Positions 22,885 through 34,807 of a stretch of DNA of 64,000 bases are shown piece by piece. This DNA is from Ashinkailepas kermadecensis (taxonomy: Eukaryota; Arthropoda; Thecostraca; Neolepadidae). Made by a program: the position numbers and the translations under genes. The stretch lies in assembly GCA_034440615.1 (NCBI GenBank), contig JAOTOM010004867.1, forward strand, positions 476,223 to 540,222. Reading direction: 5' to 3'. A model generated the notes under the pieces. The model was not told the DNA's origin, searched no databases, and saw only the letters and a program-made list of their open reading frames with translations. Numbering within the stretch: position 1 is the first letter of the stretch; each line of letters starts with the position of its first letter.

Positions 22885-23118
22885 GCACATATATCATGCA
22901 TACATGGCCATATACAGCGACGCTCAGGTACGTCCGTTACCAGCGCTGAGCGTGCAGGAGATTCACAGCTATCATGCACACATGGCCATATACAGCGACG
23001 TCGAGGTACGTCTGTTACCAGCGCTGAGCGTGCAGGAGATTCACAGCTATCATGCACACATGGCCAGATGCAGCGACGCCGAGGTCCGTCCGCTACCAGC
23101 GCCGAGCGTGCGACTTTA
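22885..23118. repeat. Tandem repeat, 78-bp unit, 3 copies
   Basis: Units carry ATGGCCATATACAGCGACG, CGTCCGTTACCAGCGC and CTGAGCGTGCAGGAGATTC. The 78-bp period keeps frames open. The third copy is the most diverged. Confidence 0.95.
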
Positions 23119-23333
23119 CGCCGGCGAGAGTATTTCAGGGCGCACCTGCACATACTTGCGGGATCTGATTTTAGCTGCAATAGTTGCGCCAGTCCTTGAC
23201 AGCTTGATTCTGAGAGATATTGCTGCCACCGCGTTCGGTTCCATCATTGCCACACTTCTCGAGGACGTTCGGTCTTGCACCTTCGGCTCTTCCTACAAAG
23301 CTTCAACAAATATTATTATAAGTGTTGATGTGC

Positions 23334-23335
<2 letters not shown>

Positions 23336-23413
<78 letters not shown>

Positions 23414-23414
23414 C

Positions 23415-23463
<49 letters not shown>
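23336..23463. repeat. CA microsatellite facing a TG microsatellite
   Basis: About 37 CA dinucleotides, then TCTATATATATA, then about 20 TG dinucleotides. The two halves are complementary, so the strand can fold into one long hairpin. Alternating purine-pyrimidine runs of this kind are known to adopt Z-DNA. Confidence 0.97.
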
Positions 23464-23464
<1 letters not shown>

Positions 23465-23964
23465 TGTATTCACTTCATGTTCATGCCACCGTTTGTGACA
23501 TGACCCAGTACCACACCTCATGCAGCTGTGTTGGCCTGTGACCCTCCTGGTGGCGCCAGTTGCCAGTGACTGTGCAGAGCAGCACGTGACATGCAGCCTG
23601 GTACTGGCCCGTGCCGACCGAGAGGCGCCGGCAACAGTCTGCTCCTGCATACCATATTCCGTGCGTGGTGGCGCTCCCCGACACGGGCGCCGCCGCCGCC
23701 GCCAGTATTCCCGGTACGGCGGCGACGAAACGAGACATGTGGCGCCCCAAGGCGTCGCTGCGGCCCGGCCAACTCGGCGCCAGCCCCGCCGTCGCCAGCT
23801 GCCGAGTCGGGTCGGCTCGACTGGGCGGCGCGGCTCGCCGATGACAGCCACGATAGCAGCCGCCGGTCAGGGCTCTGGAGCGCGGCTCGGGCAGGCCTCG
23901 TGTCACTGCTCGGCTAATACGCTGCCTCGCTGCGTCGGTGCGGCTGCTTTTGGCCGTGTCTAGG
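23464..23964. other. GC-rich unique stretch
   Basis: Overlapping open frames on both strands without a recognisable domain; a coding exon is possible but unsupported. A (CCG)n-like run lies at 23688-23706. Confidence 0.4.
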
Positions 23965-24130
23965 ACATGGACGGGGGGGGGCGCGGTGGTTCTGAGGACG
24001 GACGGCGGGGGCGCGTTGGTTCTGAGGACGTGACGGTGCACGTTCGTCTGGGCAGCTGCCCTTAGCTGGCGTTGTCTGTCGAGGACGTGACGGTGACGTT
24101 CGTCTGGGCAGCTGCCCTTAGCTGGCGGAG
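23965..24130. repeat. Two nested short duplications
   Basis: GGGGGCGCG followed by TGGTTCTGAGGACG occurs twice, then GAGGACGTGACGGTG with TCGTCTGGGCAGCTGCCC occurs twice. This leads directly into the next array. Confidence 0.85.
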
Positions 24131-24134
24131 TCTG

Positions 24135-24390
24135 TCGGCGCCGGCTGCCTGTCCAGCTGAGGCCGGCTGCCTGACCAGCTGAGGCCGGCTGCCTGACCAG
24201 CTGAGGCCGGCTGCCTGACCAGCTGAGGCCGGCTGCCTGACCAGCTGAGGCCGGCTGCCTGTCCAGCTGAGGCCGGCTGCCTGACCAGCTGAGGCCGGCT
24301 GCCTGACCAGCTGAGGCCGGCTGCCTGACCAGCTGAGGCCGGCTGCCTGACCAGCTGAGGCCGGCTTCCTGACCAGCTGAGGCCGGCTGC
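24135..24390. repeat. Tandem repeat, 22-bp unit, about 12 copies
   Basis: The unit is built on GCCGGCTGCCTGACCAGCTG followed by AG; two copies read GTCCAGCTG. Very uniform, so likely young. Confidence 0.97.
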
Positions 24391-24886
24391 AGACACGTAA
24401 TTGGTGGTCCTTCAGTCAGGTGCGGAATGTGGCAGTAATGCTGCTCCTGTCGTCTCTCGGGGAGTCATGTGGCCGTGAAATTGTTCTGCTGATTGTGCGG
24501 CGGATTCCGACTGGCAGCCGCACCCTACGTCAGACCGTAGTTTTTGTCTCTTTTGCTTGGTGATTCCGGTCTAATCAATGTGAGGTGTCTCATGGTCGTC
24601 AAATCTACCGCTACCACTAGATGACGGGAAGACTGAAGACGAAAACTGTCAATGATGGCGTTTACCTCAGAATGCACGCAATACTTTCTCGGACATGCAA
24701 ACAAATACATCGTCGGGACCTAGTAATCTGATGACAAAGAGACGCGCTACGGTGTCGCACGATCTCCAGAGGCAGTAATTGACCTGGTGTGTCTCGCATC
24801 CATATGCATGCTTCCTGGGATTGTGCATCTGTGGTTGGCAGTAGCGTGGCCAGCGGGCTCGGCACTGCCGCCACTCCGCGGGTTGT
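24391..24886. other. Unique stretch
   Basis: No gene, RNA or repeat recognised. Confidence 0.5.
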
Positions 24887-24950
24887 CGCGTGGTACGCTC
24901 CTGTCGAAGACCCCAGGTCGTGGTACGCTCCTGTCGAAGACCCCAGGTCG
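24887..24950. repeat. 30-bp direct duplication, 2 copies
   Basis: GGTACGCTCCTGTCGAAGAC plus CCCAGGTCG, repeated once with no spacer. Confidence 0.95.
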
Positions 24951-25099
24951 CTGTGGTCACCTGTCCGCTCCGTCCGGCGTGGGGCAGGCGGCCGGACCAC
25001 CTTCGAGACGATCACCATGGAGACGGCGGGAGGGACGTCATCATCTCAGCGGGCCGGGCCGGCTCTGCGTGGGACAAGCTGATGTGGAGCGGCGGGCGC

Positions 25100-25850
25100 G
25101 CGGTGACTCAGACCGGCGCGGCGGCGACCCACTGACCGCCTGCCGTCCCGGAGGACTCAGACCGGCGCGGCGGCGACCCACTGACCGTCTGCCGTCCCTG
25201 AGGACTCCAGCCCCGCGGTGACTCAGACCGGCGCGGCGGCGACCCACTGACCGTCTGCCGTCCCGGAGGACTCAGACCGGCGCGGCGGCGACCCACTGAC
25301 CGTCTGCCGTCCCGGAGGACTCAGACCGGCGCGGCGGCGACCCACTGACCGCCTGCCGTCCCTGAGGACTCCAGCCCCGCGGTGACTCAGACCGGCGCGG
25401 CGGCGACCCACTGACCGCCTGCCGTCCCTGAGGACTCCAGCCCCGCGGTGACTCAGACCGGCGCGGCGGCGACCCACTGACCGTCTGCCGTCCCTGAGGA
25501 CTCAGACCGGCGCGGCGGCGACCCACTGACCGCCTGCCGTCCCGGAGGACTCAGACCGGCGCGGCGGCGACCCACTGACCGTCTGCCGTCCCGGAGGACT
25601 CAGACCGGCGCGGCGGCGACCCACTGACCGTCTGCCGTCCCGGAGGACTCAGACCGGCGCGGCGGCGACCCACTGACCGTCTGCCGTCCCGGAGGACTCA
25701 GACCGGCGCAGCGGCGACCCACTGACCGTCTGCCGTCCCGGAGGACTCAGACCGGCGCGGCGGCGACCCACTGACCGTCTGCCGTCCCGGGGGACTCAGA
25801 CCGGCGCGGCGGCGACCCACTGACCGCCTGCCGTCCCGGAGGACTCCAGC
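25100..25850. repeat. Tandem repeat, 49-bp unit with a longer variant, about 15 copies
   Basis: Units carry CTCAGACCGGCGCGGCGGCG and ACCCACTGACCGTCTGCCGT. Some copies end in CTGAGGACTCCAGCCCCGCG, which lengthens the unit by about 17 bp. Rich in CpG. Confidence 0.97.
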
Positions 25851-25911
25851 CCTTACATGGCCGGACCATCCGCCGGTCCACACAGAGCTCGTCAGCTGCC
25901 GGCTGCCGGTG

Positions 25912-26237
25912 ATATAATTGTGTTGTATCGTCGTAGGCAGGTGTAATTGTGGTGTACATCCATCGACAGGTGTAGTTGTGGTGTATCGTCGTCGGCAGGT
26001 GTAGTTGTGGTGCACTTCCATCGAAAGGTGTAGTTGTGGTGTATCGTCGTCGGCAGGTGTAATTGTGATGTACCGTCATCGACAGGTGTAATTGTGGTGT
26101 ATCGTCGTCGGCAGTTGTAATTGTGGTGTATCGCCGTCGGCAGGTGTAATTGTGGTGTATCTCCGTCGGCAGGTGTAATTGTGGTGTACCGCCGTCGGCA
26201 GGTGTAATCGTGGTGTACCGCCGTCGGCAGGTGTATG
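25912..26237. repeat. Tandem repeat, 29-bp unit, about 11 copies
   Basis: The unit is built on GTCGGCAGGTGTAATTGTGG plus TGTATCGCC. Copies differ by scattered substitutions. Reading frames show a 29-residue period on the minus strand. Confidence 0.96.
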
Positions 26238-27744
26238 ATGCTCGACTTGAACGCGCTGGCACTCTTTGCCACTGGTCTTGGCGTAAGTTGGGCGGTTTTC
26301 GCGGCTTGGTCGTCGAACTGTGCGCCTGTGGTGGTTGCGCGTGAGAGTGCCGTGAGAAGTGGCCGGCTGTGCCAATTGTCGCAGTCTGTCGTGCATCGTT
26401 AGCACAGCCGCCGGTGAAAGGCTGACTGGAGAGGCGCCACAATCGATTGAACGGTGCACCACAATCGAATATCGCGCCTGGCAGGCATGCTCTCTAGCCG
26501 TTGACTGGCCGCTGCCAGCTGGAAAACGCACCAGGGCGGGAACCTGTGAGCGGTCACGATGCCGTCGGACAATCCAACTAGTGTTTCTGCCACCAGTGAC
26601 ATAGATTCTTCTGAATCCACCACATTGCCGATTCAGTGGTGACAACTTTCTCGTGGGTGGTGTGCTGGCTTACGCCACCTGATCCTATGTAGCCTGACAC
26701 TTGCCAACCTGCATTGACCTCCTGACCGTAATCACGTGACTGCGTCAGTGAGGCTGACTTGCACACTTCGAGATCAAGGCGTGTATTGAACCTCGCTTTC
26801 AGACCTGGTGTCCTTGTTATGCCAAGTGATATGCAATATCTGGTAACCTTGGTTTCATATTAAAGCAAACGGCACTCTTCGCCCTTTGGCGTATCGGGCA
26901 AGCCGTCGCTTATTGTACATACCTTTATGCACTCATCTACTGAATAACTATAGGAGAGGGAGTTTGTCCGTGTCCAAGGCGATCACTCAATCAATGTGAA
27001 CCTCTTCTCTGTAGTATCTGGCACTGTGTTTACGATTGATTCAAAAGAAAGCAATGACATTCTGCAAGCGAGCAAGCAAGCACTCATTTTGAGAGATTAT
27101 CTGTCGTATGAGCCATGTCCCACCTATCCAGACAGATATCCTGTCCCTCCATACGCTGACAGACCCCACTCCGTTATAGGGAGGTATTTCCCGGCCGCTA
27201 TCAGCAGGCCTTCTGACCCGAACATTCCGCGTGTCACGGGCTGTCGGACGATGTACGGTGCGCCAGCTCCTCTTGACCGAACTTTGTGGGGGCACGTTAT
27301 GGTGCCCCACACCGGAGCACGTGGTATCTAAGCCAAAGCCAGCGGCGCTTTACAGGAAGACTCACTGACGTCGAATCGGAAGACGAGCTGATAAAGACCA
27401 GCTCAGTACGAGCCGAGAGTGGGCTGTAAGCCAGCAGAGAACGAGCTATTGATCCGCAGAAGAGGAGCACAGGACGAACTCTGAACCGGCCCAGGACGAG
27501 CACAATGCGAACTCCGAGCAGGCCCAGGATATGCGGAGAACGAGCTGTGGATGAGCAGAGGACGAGCAAAGATAAACAGTGGTCGGTGGTGAGCCACCGC
27601 CGAAAGGGCATCAGCTAATTAGCCGTCAGCCGGGTATTTTTCCGGCTCGTGATGCACCCCGTCACTGTGACATGAAGAGTTGTTGCTCAGCGACGCGGGT
27701 TCTTATTCGCTGGTCAATTTCCAGTGCCGCCTGCAGCAGCGGCC
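26238..27744. other. Unique stretch, no gene recognised
   Basis: About 1.5 kb without an array. 27395-27565 is purine-rich with repeated GACGAGC, GAACGAGCT and GAGCA steps, possibly a decayed repeat. No domain is seen in any open frame. Confidence 0.5.
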
Positions 27745-28856
27745 GCACCGAAGCAGCGCCAGTGTCACTCGGCGCCCGCAGACAGATGCGGCTCTGTGCA
27801 GCAGGTCACCGCCCGAGGCAGCGCCAGTGTCACTCGGCGCTCGCAGACAGATGCGGCTCTGTGCAGCAGGTCACCGCCCGAGGCAGCGCCAGTGTCACTC
27901 GGCGCCCGCAGACAGATGCGGCTCTGTGTAGCATGTCACCGCCCGAGGCAGCGCCAGTGTCACTCGGCGCCCGCAGACAGATGCGGCTCTGTGCAGCAGG
28001 TCACCGCCCGAGGCAGCGACAGTGTCACTCGGCGCCCGCAGACAGATGCGGCTCTGTGCAGCAGGTCACCGCCCGAGGCAGCGACAGTGTCACTCGGCGC
28101 CCGCAGACAGATGCGGCTCTGTGCAGCAGGTGACCGCCCGAGGCAGCGCCAGTGTCACTCGGCGCCCGCAGACAGATGCGGCTCTGTGTAGCATGTCACC
28201 GCCCGAGGCAGCGCCAGTGTCACTCGGCGCCCGCAGACAGATGCGGCTCTGTGCAGCAGGTCACCGCCCGAGGCAGCGACAGTGTCACTCGGCGCCCGCA
28301 GACAGATGCGGCTCTGTGCAGCAGGTCACCGCCCGAGGCAGCGCCAGTGTCACTCGGCGCCCGCAGACAGATGCGGCTCTGTGTAGCATGTCACCGCCCG
28401 AGGCAGCGCCAGTGTCACTCGGCGCCCGCAGACAGATGCGGCTCTGTGCAGCAGGTCACCGCCCGAGGCAGCGACAGTGTCACTCGGCGCCCGCAGACAG
28501 ATGCGGCTCTGTGTAGCAGGTCACCGCCCGAGGCAGCGCCAGTGTCACTCGGCGCCCGCAGACAGATGCGGCTCTGTGCAGCAGGTCACCGCCCGAGGCA
28601 GCGCCAGTGTCACTCGGCGCCCGCAGACAGATGCGGCTCTGTGCAGCAGGTCACCGCCCGAGGCAGCGCCAGTGTCACTCGGCGCCCGCAGACAGATGCG
28701 GCTCTGTGCAGCAGGTCACCGCCCGAGGCAGCGCCAGTGTCACTCGGCGCCCGCAGACAGATGCGGCTCTGTGTAGCAGGTCACCGCCCGAGGCAGCGCC
28801 AGTGTCACTCGGCGCCCGGAGACAGATGCGGCTCTGTGCAGCAAGGCCAATGCCCG
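27745..28856. repeat. Tandem repeat, 65-bp unit, 17 copies
   Basis: Units carry CCAGTGTCACTCGGCGCCCG, CAGACAGATGCGGCTCTGTG and CAGGTCACCGCCCGAGGC. Variants (GACAGTG; TGTAGCATG) recur at distances of 3 or 4 units, for example TGTAGCATG near 27926, 28186 and 28381. This points to multi-unit duplication. Confidence 0.98.
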
Positions 28857-30589
28857 AGGCAGTAAGGTGGTGTTGGCTTCGCCGGCGAGAAGCTGCTGTG
28901 GTGGCGCCGCATGGCTGCCTCCGATCGACGCACAGCACCAGCTGTTTCTGAAGCGCTGTTGGTGGCTGGTCTTGTTCTCTCGGACGTTTCGGGTATGTGG
29001 CCCACTTATTGTTCATTTAGTATTCATGGCCGGTTCACATGCGTTCATGGATCAATGCGTGTGTTTTCAACTCGATGATGAATGGCGGCCAAAATTGCTT
29101 CATACCTCCGAGGCCATGATTGCTTGATCACTTTCGAAATGCATCTGATATCGATATGAAGTCGTCTGCATTCGAACAGATACAACACACTAGCGTTAGT
29201 TGCAGACAGACTGGTGATTCATTTTCTAAATTAAAATAATTGGTTAAATTTATTGTAATTGTATTAACTAACATCCGGATATAGTGGACCAACGTAATAA
29301 TAATATATTGAATCTGGCGAGATAGGTAGGTACCTATGACAAACATGAGGACCACTTTGCGTCAGCGATCAAATGTTAGGCAAGTTTATCATTGTGTGCT
29401 AAAGAAAACCATTGTGTTTCTGTGGACTGTTGATGACTGTGTTAAAAGCCGAGGTGTTTTGTCGCGCATGTCTTCCCTCCCACCCCATTCGTACTCCGTA
29501 CATATATTTGTACTCCCCATCCGTACATAGCTCAATACTTTCCATCCTGATGGCGGTTCCGATGGAGATAAAGGTCCCGGCGTTGATGATGGCGGACAAC
29601 AGAGGGGTTGACATCGGGGAGGAAACGATAACAGGGTTGGCAGAGCCTGAGCAGTGCATGAATCTGTTTTCGAAAACGCCTGGTGGAAAGAGGGCGTGAT
29701 CAATTTTTTCGACGTGCATAGACGCTACAAGTAATGGTGATAGTCACCGTGTCGATCCTTATCGTCGACATACAAAGCCATACAAGGAAATTTCCAAGTT
29801 GAATTATTTTTTTTTAATGTCTTCGATTTTTTAAAGATATTTATTTTCATAATAAGCGCCAAAAATGGAAGGGGTGCACCGAAAGGAAATGTGATGCAAA
29901 CAAAATTCAGAACTCTGGCAGACTTAGAAGAATAAAACATGCCAAAATCGACAAATATGCAAAATTCATCTTGCGGAATTGTTTGAACTCAAAATTGACC
30001 TTCCATCAAAGAAAATATGTTCCGTTGGCTGTTGGTTATCTGTACCTGTTGAGAAGTGCCCGAAATATGTCATATTCAAAGCCCTACAAATTTCTGAATG
30101 CACATGCAATTTCAAAATTTACTCGTGAAAAACCTTACAAATTAAAAAATATCCTGGACCAAAGCGATGCGCCAGGACGAGTTCATTCAGATGCCGTTTT
30201 AAAATCGTCTGTCAATTGATATTTACTATCTCAAAAAGCCATTTCCTGAAATCCAAGCTGTTTGTCCCGCTTTTATTGCCGAATGTGATGCCCTACTAGG
30301 CGTTGCAGTCACCAGAATCACAAAAAAACAGCCTGAAAACGTCCTATTTCACCCATGGCGCAAAAATACAACATTCAAAATCTTCAATGTTTTCGGAATT
30401 TCCGACAATATTTTGATAATTCCTATGATCCCCACGGCAACAGATTCCATGTTCACCACCAAAATTCGGTTTGGGCGAACTTCGAAATCGTCGCCGTTTG
30501 TAACGATTTTGTTATCAAACACAAATTGACGCTGAATGATCTGCTTTCATTTACCTAACATATTTACCTTGTGCAATACAGTGTCCCAT
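28857..30589. other. Unique AT-richer stretch
   Basis: Start of the largest array-free region. No exon, RNA gene or element recognised. Open frames are short and without motifs. Confidence 0.5.
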
Positions 30590-30750
30590 GCGGAATGTTC
30601 ACATATGCAATGTCCCAAGAACGTGAATAATGAAGTCACAAGAAGTTGTGTAAAGGATATTTCTCGGCACAGCCTACGTGCACTGTGACAGCAAAGAGTG
30701 GCTTGCAATAGGTGCTCGACTGTACGTCCATACAAATGATGTTCTCAGGG
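30590..30750 (+). repeat. Dispersed repeat fragment, part A, copy 1
   Basis: Shares CCCAAGAACGTGAATAATGA, CTCGACTGTACGTCCAT and AAATGATG, in the same order and similar spacing, with 31840-31990. Substitutions and small gaps separate the copies, so both are old. Confidence 0.65.
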
Positions 30751-31489
30751 GTGTAGGATCGCGAGATCAGTTAGGGGGTAGGGCTCAGCTCTGGGTCGAT
30801 CAACCTAGGGTACCCACAAATGCCATTTTCTCCCCCGGATTTGGGCTAAATTTATCTTGCCATCTTGAAAAAAAAAATTATTTAATAAATATTATGTTCC
30901 TTTTTCCAGTTTTTCATGAACTTCGCCTATCCTGGGACAAAATAATCAGGCAATGGTTACCAAATCTACTACCGAATATGGAGAATCCACTTAGTGCCGA
31001 AACGACTTCTTCCCCTTTTGCTTCGCATTGTGCCTAATTTCATTATTATTTTTATGATATTTATATGTTACTTCAAATTTCCGTCGATCAAAACGGATTG
31101 AAAACAGTACGAAAAGAAACAACATGTAACCATCATAGCAAACTTCACATTGCGAACAGTGTTAAATGACCAGGGTGATTACAGATTTGAGAAAACTTAA
31201 ATATGATTGCTTGTACCATTTCAATTTATCAAAGAGGACAGGCACGACCAATACTAATGAATACTTAGAAAGACTGCGAGAAAAACGTCACTACTCATTG
31301 CAAGTTTTTGGCAGTCTTACACCTAGCTAGGTTGAACATGAGTAGTATGTCGTACTCGACATTTATGCAGCATTGCTTGAATTTGTCATGGGTTTGACTT
31401 CCGAAGTTGGGGGTGGAGGCTGGATGCTAAGTGTGGGGGGGGGGATGCTGAGCTGCAGGTTGGGGGCTGGAGCCCATGGATGTTCTGCA
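30751..31489. other. Unique AT-rich stretch
   Basis: No recognised gene. A G run lies near 31433. Confidence 0.5.
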
Positions 31490-31790
31490 GGTGGAAAGAA
31501 AGCATGATTGTATTTATTGTTGTGATGTTAGTATGGTTGAATATGGTCAGACTGCATCGTTGTGATGTTTGATGGTATTCGGTACGTGTTGTAGGTAACC
31601 ACCAAGTGTTCTGAAGTAAAATTACGCCGTTACACGGGAATAATCTACGACACTATGGTGATCATAAAATGTTCAACCCTTGTTAAGAAGCTACAAGAGC
31701 TGCGTTGGAGAGCTACAAATGTGTAAGTTTGAAAAACAAATTCTCATCATCTGACGTTTATTTCGTTGTTCTATCTCATCGTTGTTTTAT
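31490..31790 (+). repeat. Dispersed repeat fragment, part B, copy 1
   Basis: Shares GTTGTGATG, ACCACCAAGTGTTCTGAAGT and AAAATTAC, followed by a TTTATTTCGTTGTTC stretch, with 32002-32270 in the same order. Confidence 0.65.
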
Positions 31791-31835
31791 TGTGCACTGC
31801 TTAGAGTAGCGCAGTAATGTGGAAGAATGTGAAAT

Positions 31836-32270
31836 ATGCAGGGAGTTCCCAAAGCGTGAACAATGAAACCACAGGAAGCTTGCGAAAATGTTTTTTTTTG
31901 GGGGGGGGGAGAAACGCTATGCATACCGTGGCAACAAAAAATGTGTGCTTGCATTACGATAGGGATTCGACTGTACGTCCATGTAAATGATGCCTACAGA
32001 TATAATGAAAGCATAATTGTACTTCTTGTTGTGAGGCCAGCATGGTCAGATGTTTCGATTACCAGACCACCAAATGTTCCGAAGTAAAATTACATCGTCA
32101 CACGTAGATAAGCCTATGGATGACCTATCGGTAAAGGGTGACCTTGAACTTTGTGAGGTTTATTAAGGCAAACTATAAGACTTGCATCAATAAGTTTCGA
32201 ATATGTATTGTTAAGCAAACGTTTTTATATCACCCTTTTTATTTCATTGTTCGATCCCACGTAGTTTCCC
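31836..32270 (+). repeat. Dispersed repeat, parts A and B together
   Basis: This copy joins both parts: A at 31840-31990 (GTGAACAATGAAACCACAGG, TTCGACTGTACGTCCATG) and B at 32002-32270 (GTTGTGAGG, ACCACCAAATGTTCCGAAGT). It shows that the fragments at 30590 and 31490 come from one family. No coding domain or terminal repeat was found, so the class is unknown. Confidence 0.65.
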
Positions 32271-33124
32271 AATGGGACAAAACTTGCTCGAAATCTGTCC
32301 GTTCGGAAAATCGCAAAATCGTAGAAACCCATGGAGAACGGACGCCTATATGGGATGTTTAAATGCAAACCGCATTTTATGGCATCCAAATGATGTCCGT
32401 TTGTATTTCTGCCGTCAAATTTATCGATTTCAATGAGCTACGGATCACAGAAAGTCACGAGATCACAAGGTCAAAGGTGAGAAGTGGTAATATTTTGTTA
32501 CGGATATGTTTTCCTTAATCATTTTTCTTCTCAAAGATGCATAATATGTCACACTTCCTCTTCATTATCGATGAGATATCTATCGCTAAATATATCCTTG
32601 TTGTATGACCTCAAAATAATGCCGGAGGCTATAATTCTGAAACCGTTGGTCGGATCAGGCTAAAATTTGTTCAGGCTTGATCAGAGCATAAGGATACCCT
32701 GTACAACAATTTTGGTCTAAATACAAATTTAGTGCGTGTAAATGTGAAAATATTTGGTCGATCTGTCGTGGAACGCACCAGCTCCCTCAAACCCATTTTC
32801 GCATGACCACCAGGTCTGCGAAGCTCGAGCTGATCTGATTTTCGATGAACTGCGAAAATAAGTCGGTCTGGTTTCTGAGATCTGTTCCACTCGAGCTGTC
32901 CTCTCTCCACGGATTTCATCTAACTTACAGTTGGATGATGTAAAGTTACCTCATGGCAAAGTTGGCACCATTCACGATTAGTTTCAGCTGTATTGGCATG
33001 CTCGATATTTTATCGTCCTGTAGGCTGATAGATGTATGCACACCCTCACCATAATCCTTGTCAGGTTTAATTACTGATAATGTAGCGTTCTGATTCATTC
33101 CTGAATATCGAATGACTGCCGGTA
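32271..33124. other. Unique stretch with AGGTCA half-sites
   Basis: GTCACGAGATCACAAGGTCA at 32456 is nearly the reverse complement of a stretch at 63656-63677. No gene recognised. Confidence 0.5.
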
Positions 33125-33345
33125 AAACCGCAGTGGAAAGTCACTGCTGCTTGCGGTATCATGGGTAAAACCACAGTGGAAAGTAACTGCTGCTCGCGGT
33201 ATCATGTGTTAATACCGCAGTGGAAAGTCACCGCTGCTCGCGGTATCATGTGTTAATACCGCAGTGGAAAGTCACCGCTGCTCGCGCTATCATGCGTTAA
33301 TACCGCAGTGGAAAGTCACCGCTGCTCGCGCTATCATGTGTTATC
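33125..33345. repeat. Tandem repeat, 44-bp unit, 5 copies
   Basis: Units carry ACCGCAGTGGAAAGTCACCG and GCTGCTCGCGGTATCATG. The first two copies have AAACC where later copies have TAATACC. Confidence 0.96.
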
Positions 33346-33995
33346 TCGTCAGGTCAGCTCGAATCAAGATCGTGTTATTGTCTGAATTTCAAGATCATGT
33401 TACTTATGTCGCGGGAGTCTGATCGGGCTGTTTTACCATCATGCTCGCCAAATTTTGTGGATGTCCGAGTCTAAGTGTGCGCTGTAAGCCCGCAAAGAAC
33501 CTTCAAGAACCTATGCCCCGTGCGAAATATTCTATCCAGTCAGCCGTTTGAAGCCGCCTGGACGACAGTGAATCTATCAAACACCCGTAGATTCTATCCA
33601 GGAGGGCTATAATATTTGTAGACTAATTGATCGGTGGGTGAGATAGTTGCGCTTTTGTTTTTGTATATGGTACATGCTCCACGAAAGCGTCGAATGACAT
33701 TCGATCAGCGTGGAGGCTGCATGGATATTGTAGCAAGAAACCAATGCTGCAAGTATTTTTCTTGAACGTTGTATAGTCACAGAATTTATATAGATATGTT
33801 TGCCGCGAATATGGCGCACCAACACTTAAGCTGACGCACTGGCAGAATATGGCTGACGCTCCAAACTGGGGAATCAAGATTCTATTGAACATCCGGTAGA
33901 TTCTATATTCACCCCGGCGGCCTCATATGCACGCTAAGTTACGGCCACTGTGGACCAGAGATAGTTTCGCAGTGCATGCACGTGCATTGGTTATG
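33346..33995. other. Unique stretch
   Basis: TAGATTCTAT recurs near 33590 and 33898 with CCGG nearby, a possible decayed duplication. Nothing else recognised. Confidence 0.45.
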
Positions 33996-34212
33996 CAGTC
34001 AGGTGGGTGGCTGAGCGCATGGTTTTGTCGTCAGGTGGGTGGCTGAGAGCATGGTTTTGCCGTCATGTAGGTAGCTGAGCACATGGTTTTGCCGTCAGGT
34101 GGGTGGCTGAGTGCATGGTTTTGCCGTCAAGTGGGTGGCTGAGTGCATGGTTTTGCCGTCAGGTGGGTGGCTGATTGCATGGTTTTGTCGTCAGGTGGGT
34201 GGCTGAGTGCAT
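33996..34212. repeat. Tandem repeat, 32-bp unit, 7 copies
   Basis: Units carry GCATGGTTTTGCCGTCAGGT and GGGTGGCTGAG. TTTTGTCG and GTAGGTAGC variants occur. Confidence 0.96.
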
Positions 34213-34807
34213 GAACGTACTTTCGCTCTAGCGGGTCTATTTGAATGGTGACTAGCGCGTCTCATTGAGCAGGAGTTTCTACATTGAAGCTTGTGCTCAC
34301 ATTTGAAACCCCTTTCATACAAGCCGCACTTCTGTTCCAACTGGTACATGTGTCGGCGCTCAGACAGAACAGAACCGCCTTCTTCACATCCAAACTCGAA
34401 CAAAAAGACTGCCGTCTGATCCGTGTGGCTCTATCAATCGCTCGTCGTGTCAAATGATAGCGACCTGATGTCAGACTCGATCCGGAACACTTCTCACGCC
34501 CCAGATCACGAGTCGGCGCATAATCCATCAAAGCACGGCGACAGCAGTTGGGCCACAGGACCCGAAAAAAATAATTGGTCGGCGTCTCCACCAGGGACGT
34601 GAAGCGCAGACATACTGGCGTACACACAAACACCTGCTACCCTGTCAACACGAGCCTGCTGAACCAGGCGGCGGCCGCCCTGCACGTTCGTCGAGGTCAG
34701 TTCAGGGTGGGGCCGCGTCCGCTGGGCGGTGAAGCCTGGCCCGGGCGTGGACGCTTGAACGGCGAGGCAGGCAGCTATCGGCGCTCTATCTGGCTTCCCG
34801 CCGGTCG
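34213..34807. other. Unique stretch
   Basis: No gene or repeat recognised; GC content rises toward the next array. Confidence 0.5.

Noticed and set aside
33125..33345. Regularly spaced repeats resembling a CRISPR array
   Set aside because: The units are contiguous with no unique spacers, as in every array of this window, and the DNA is eukaryotic.
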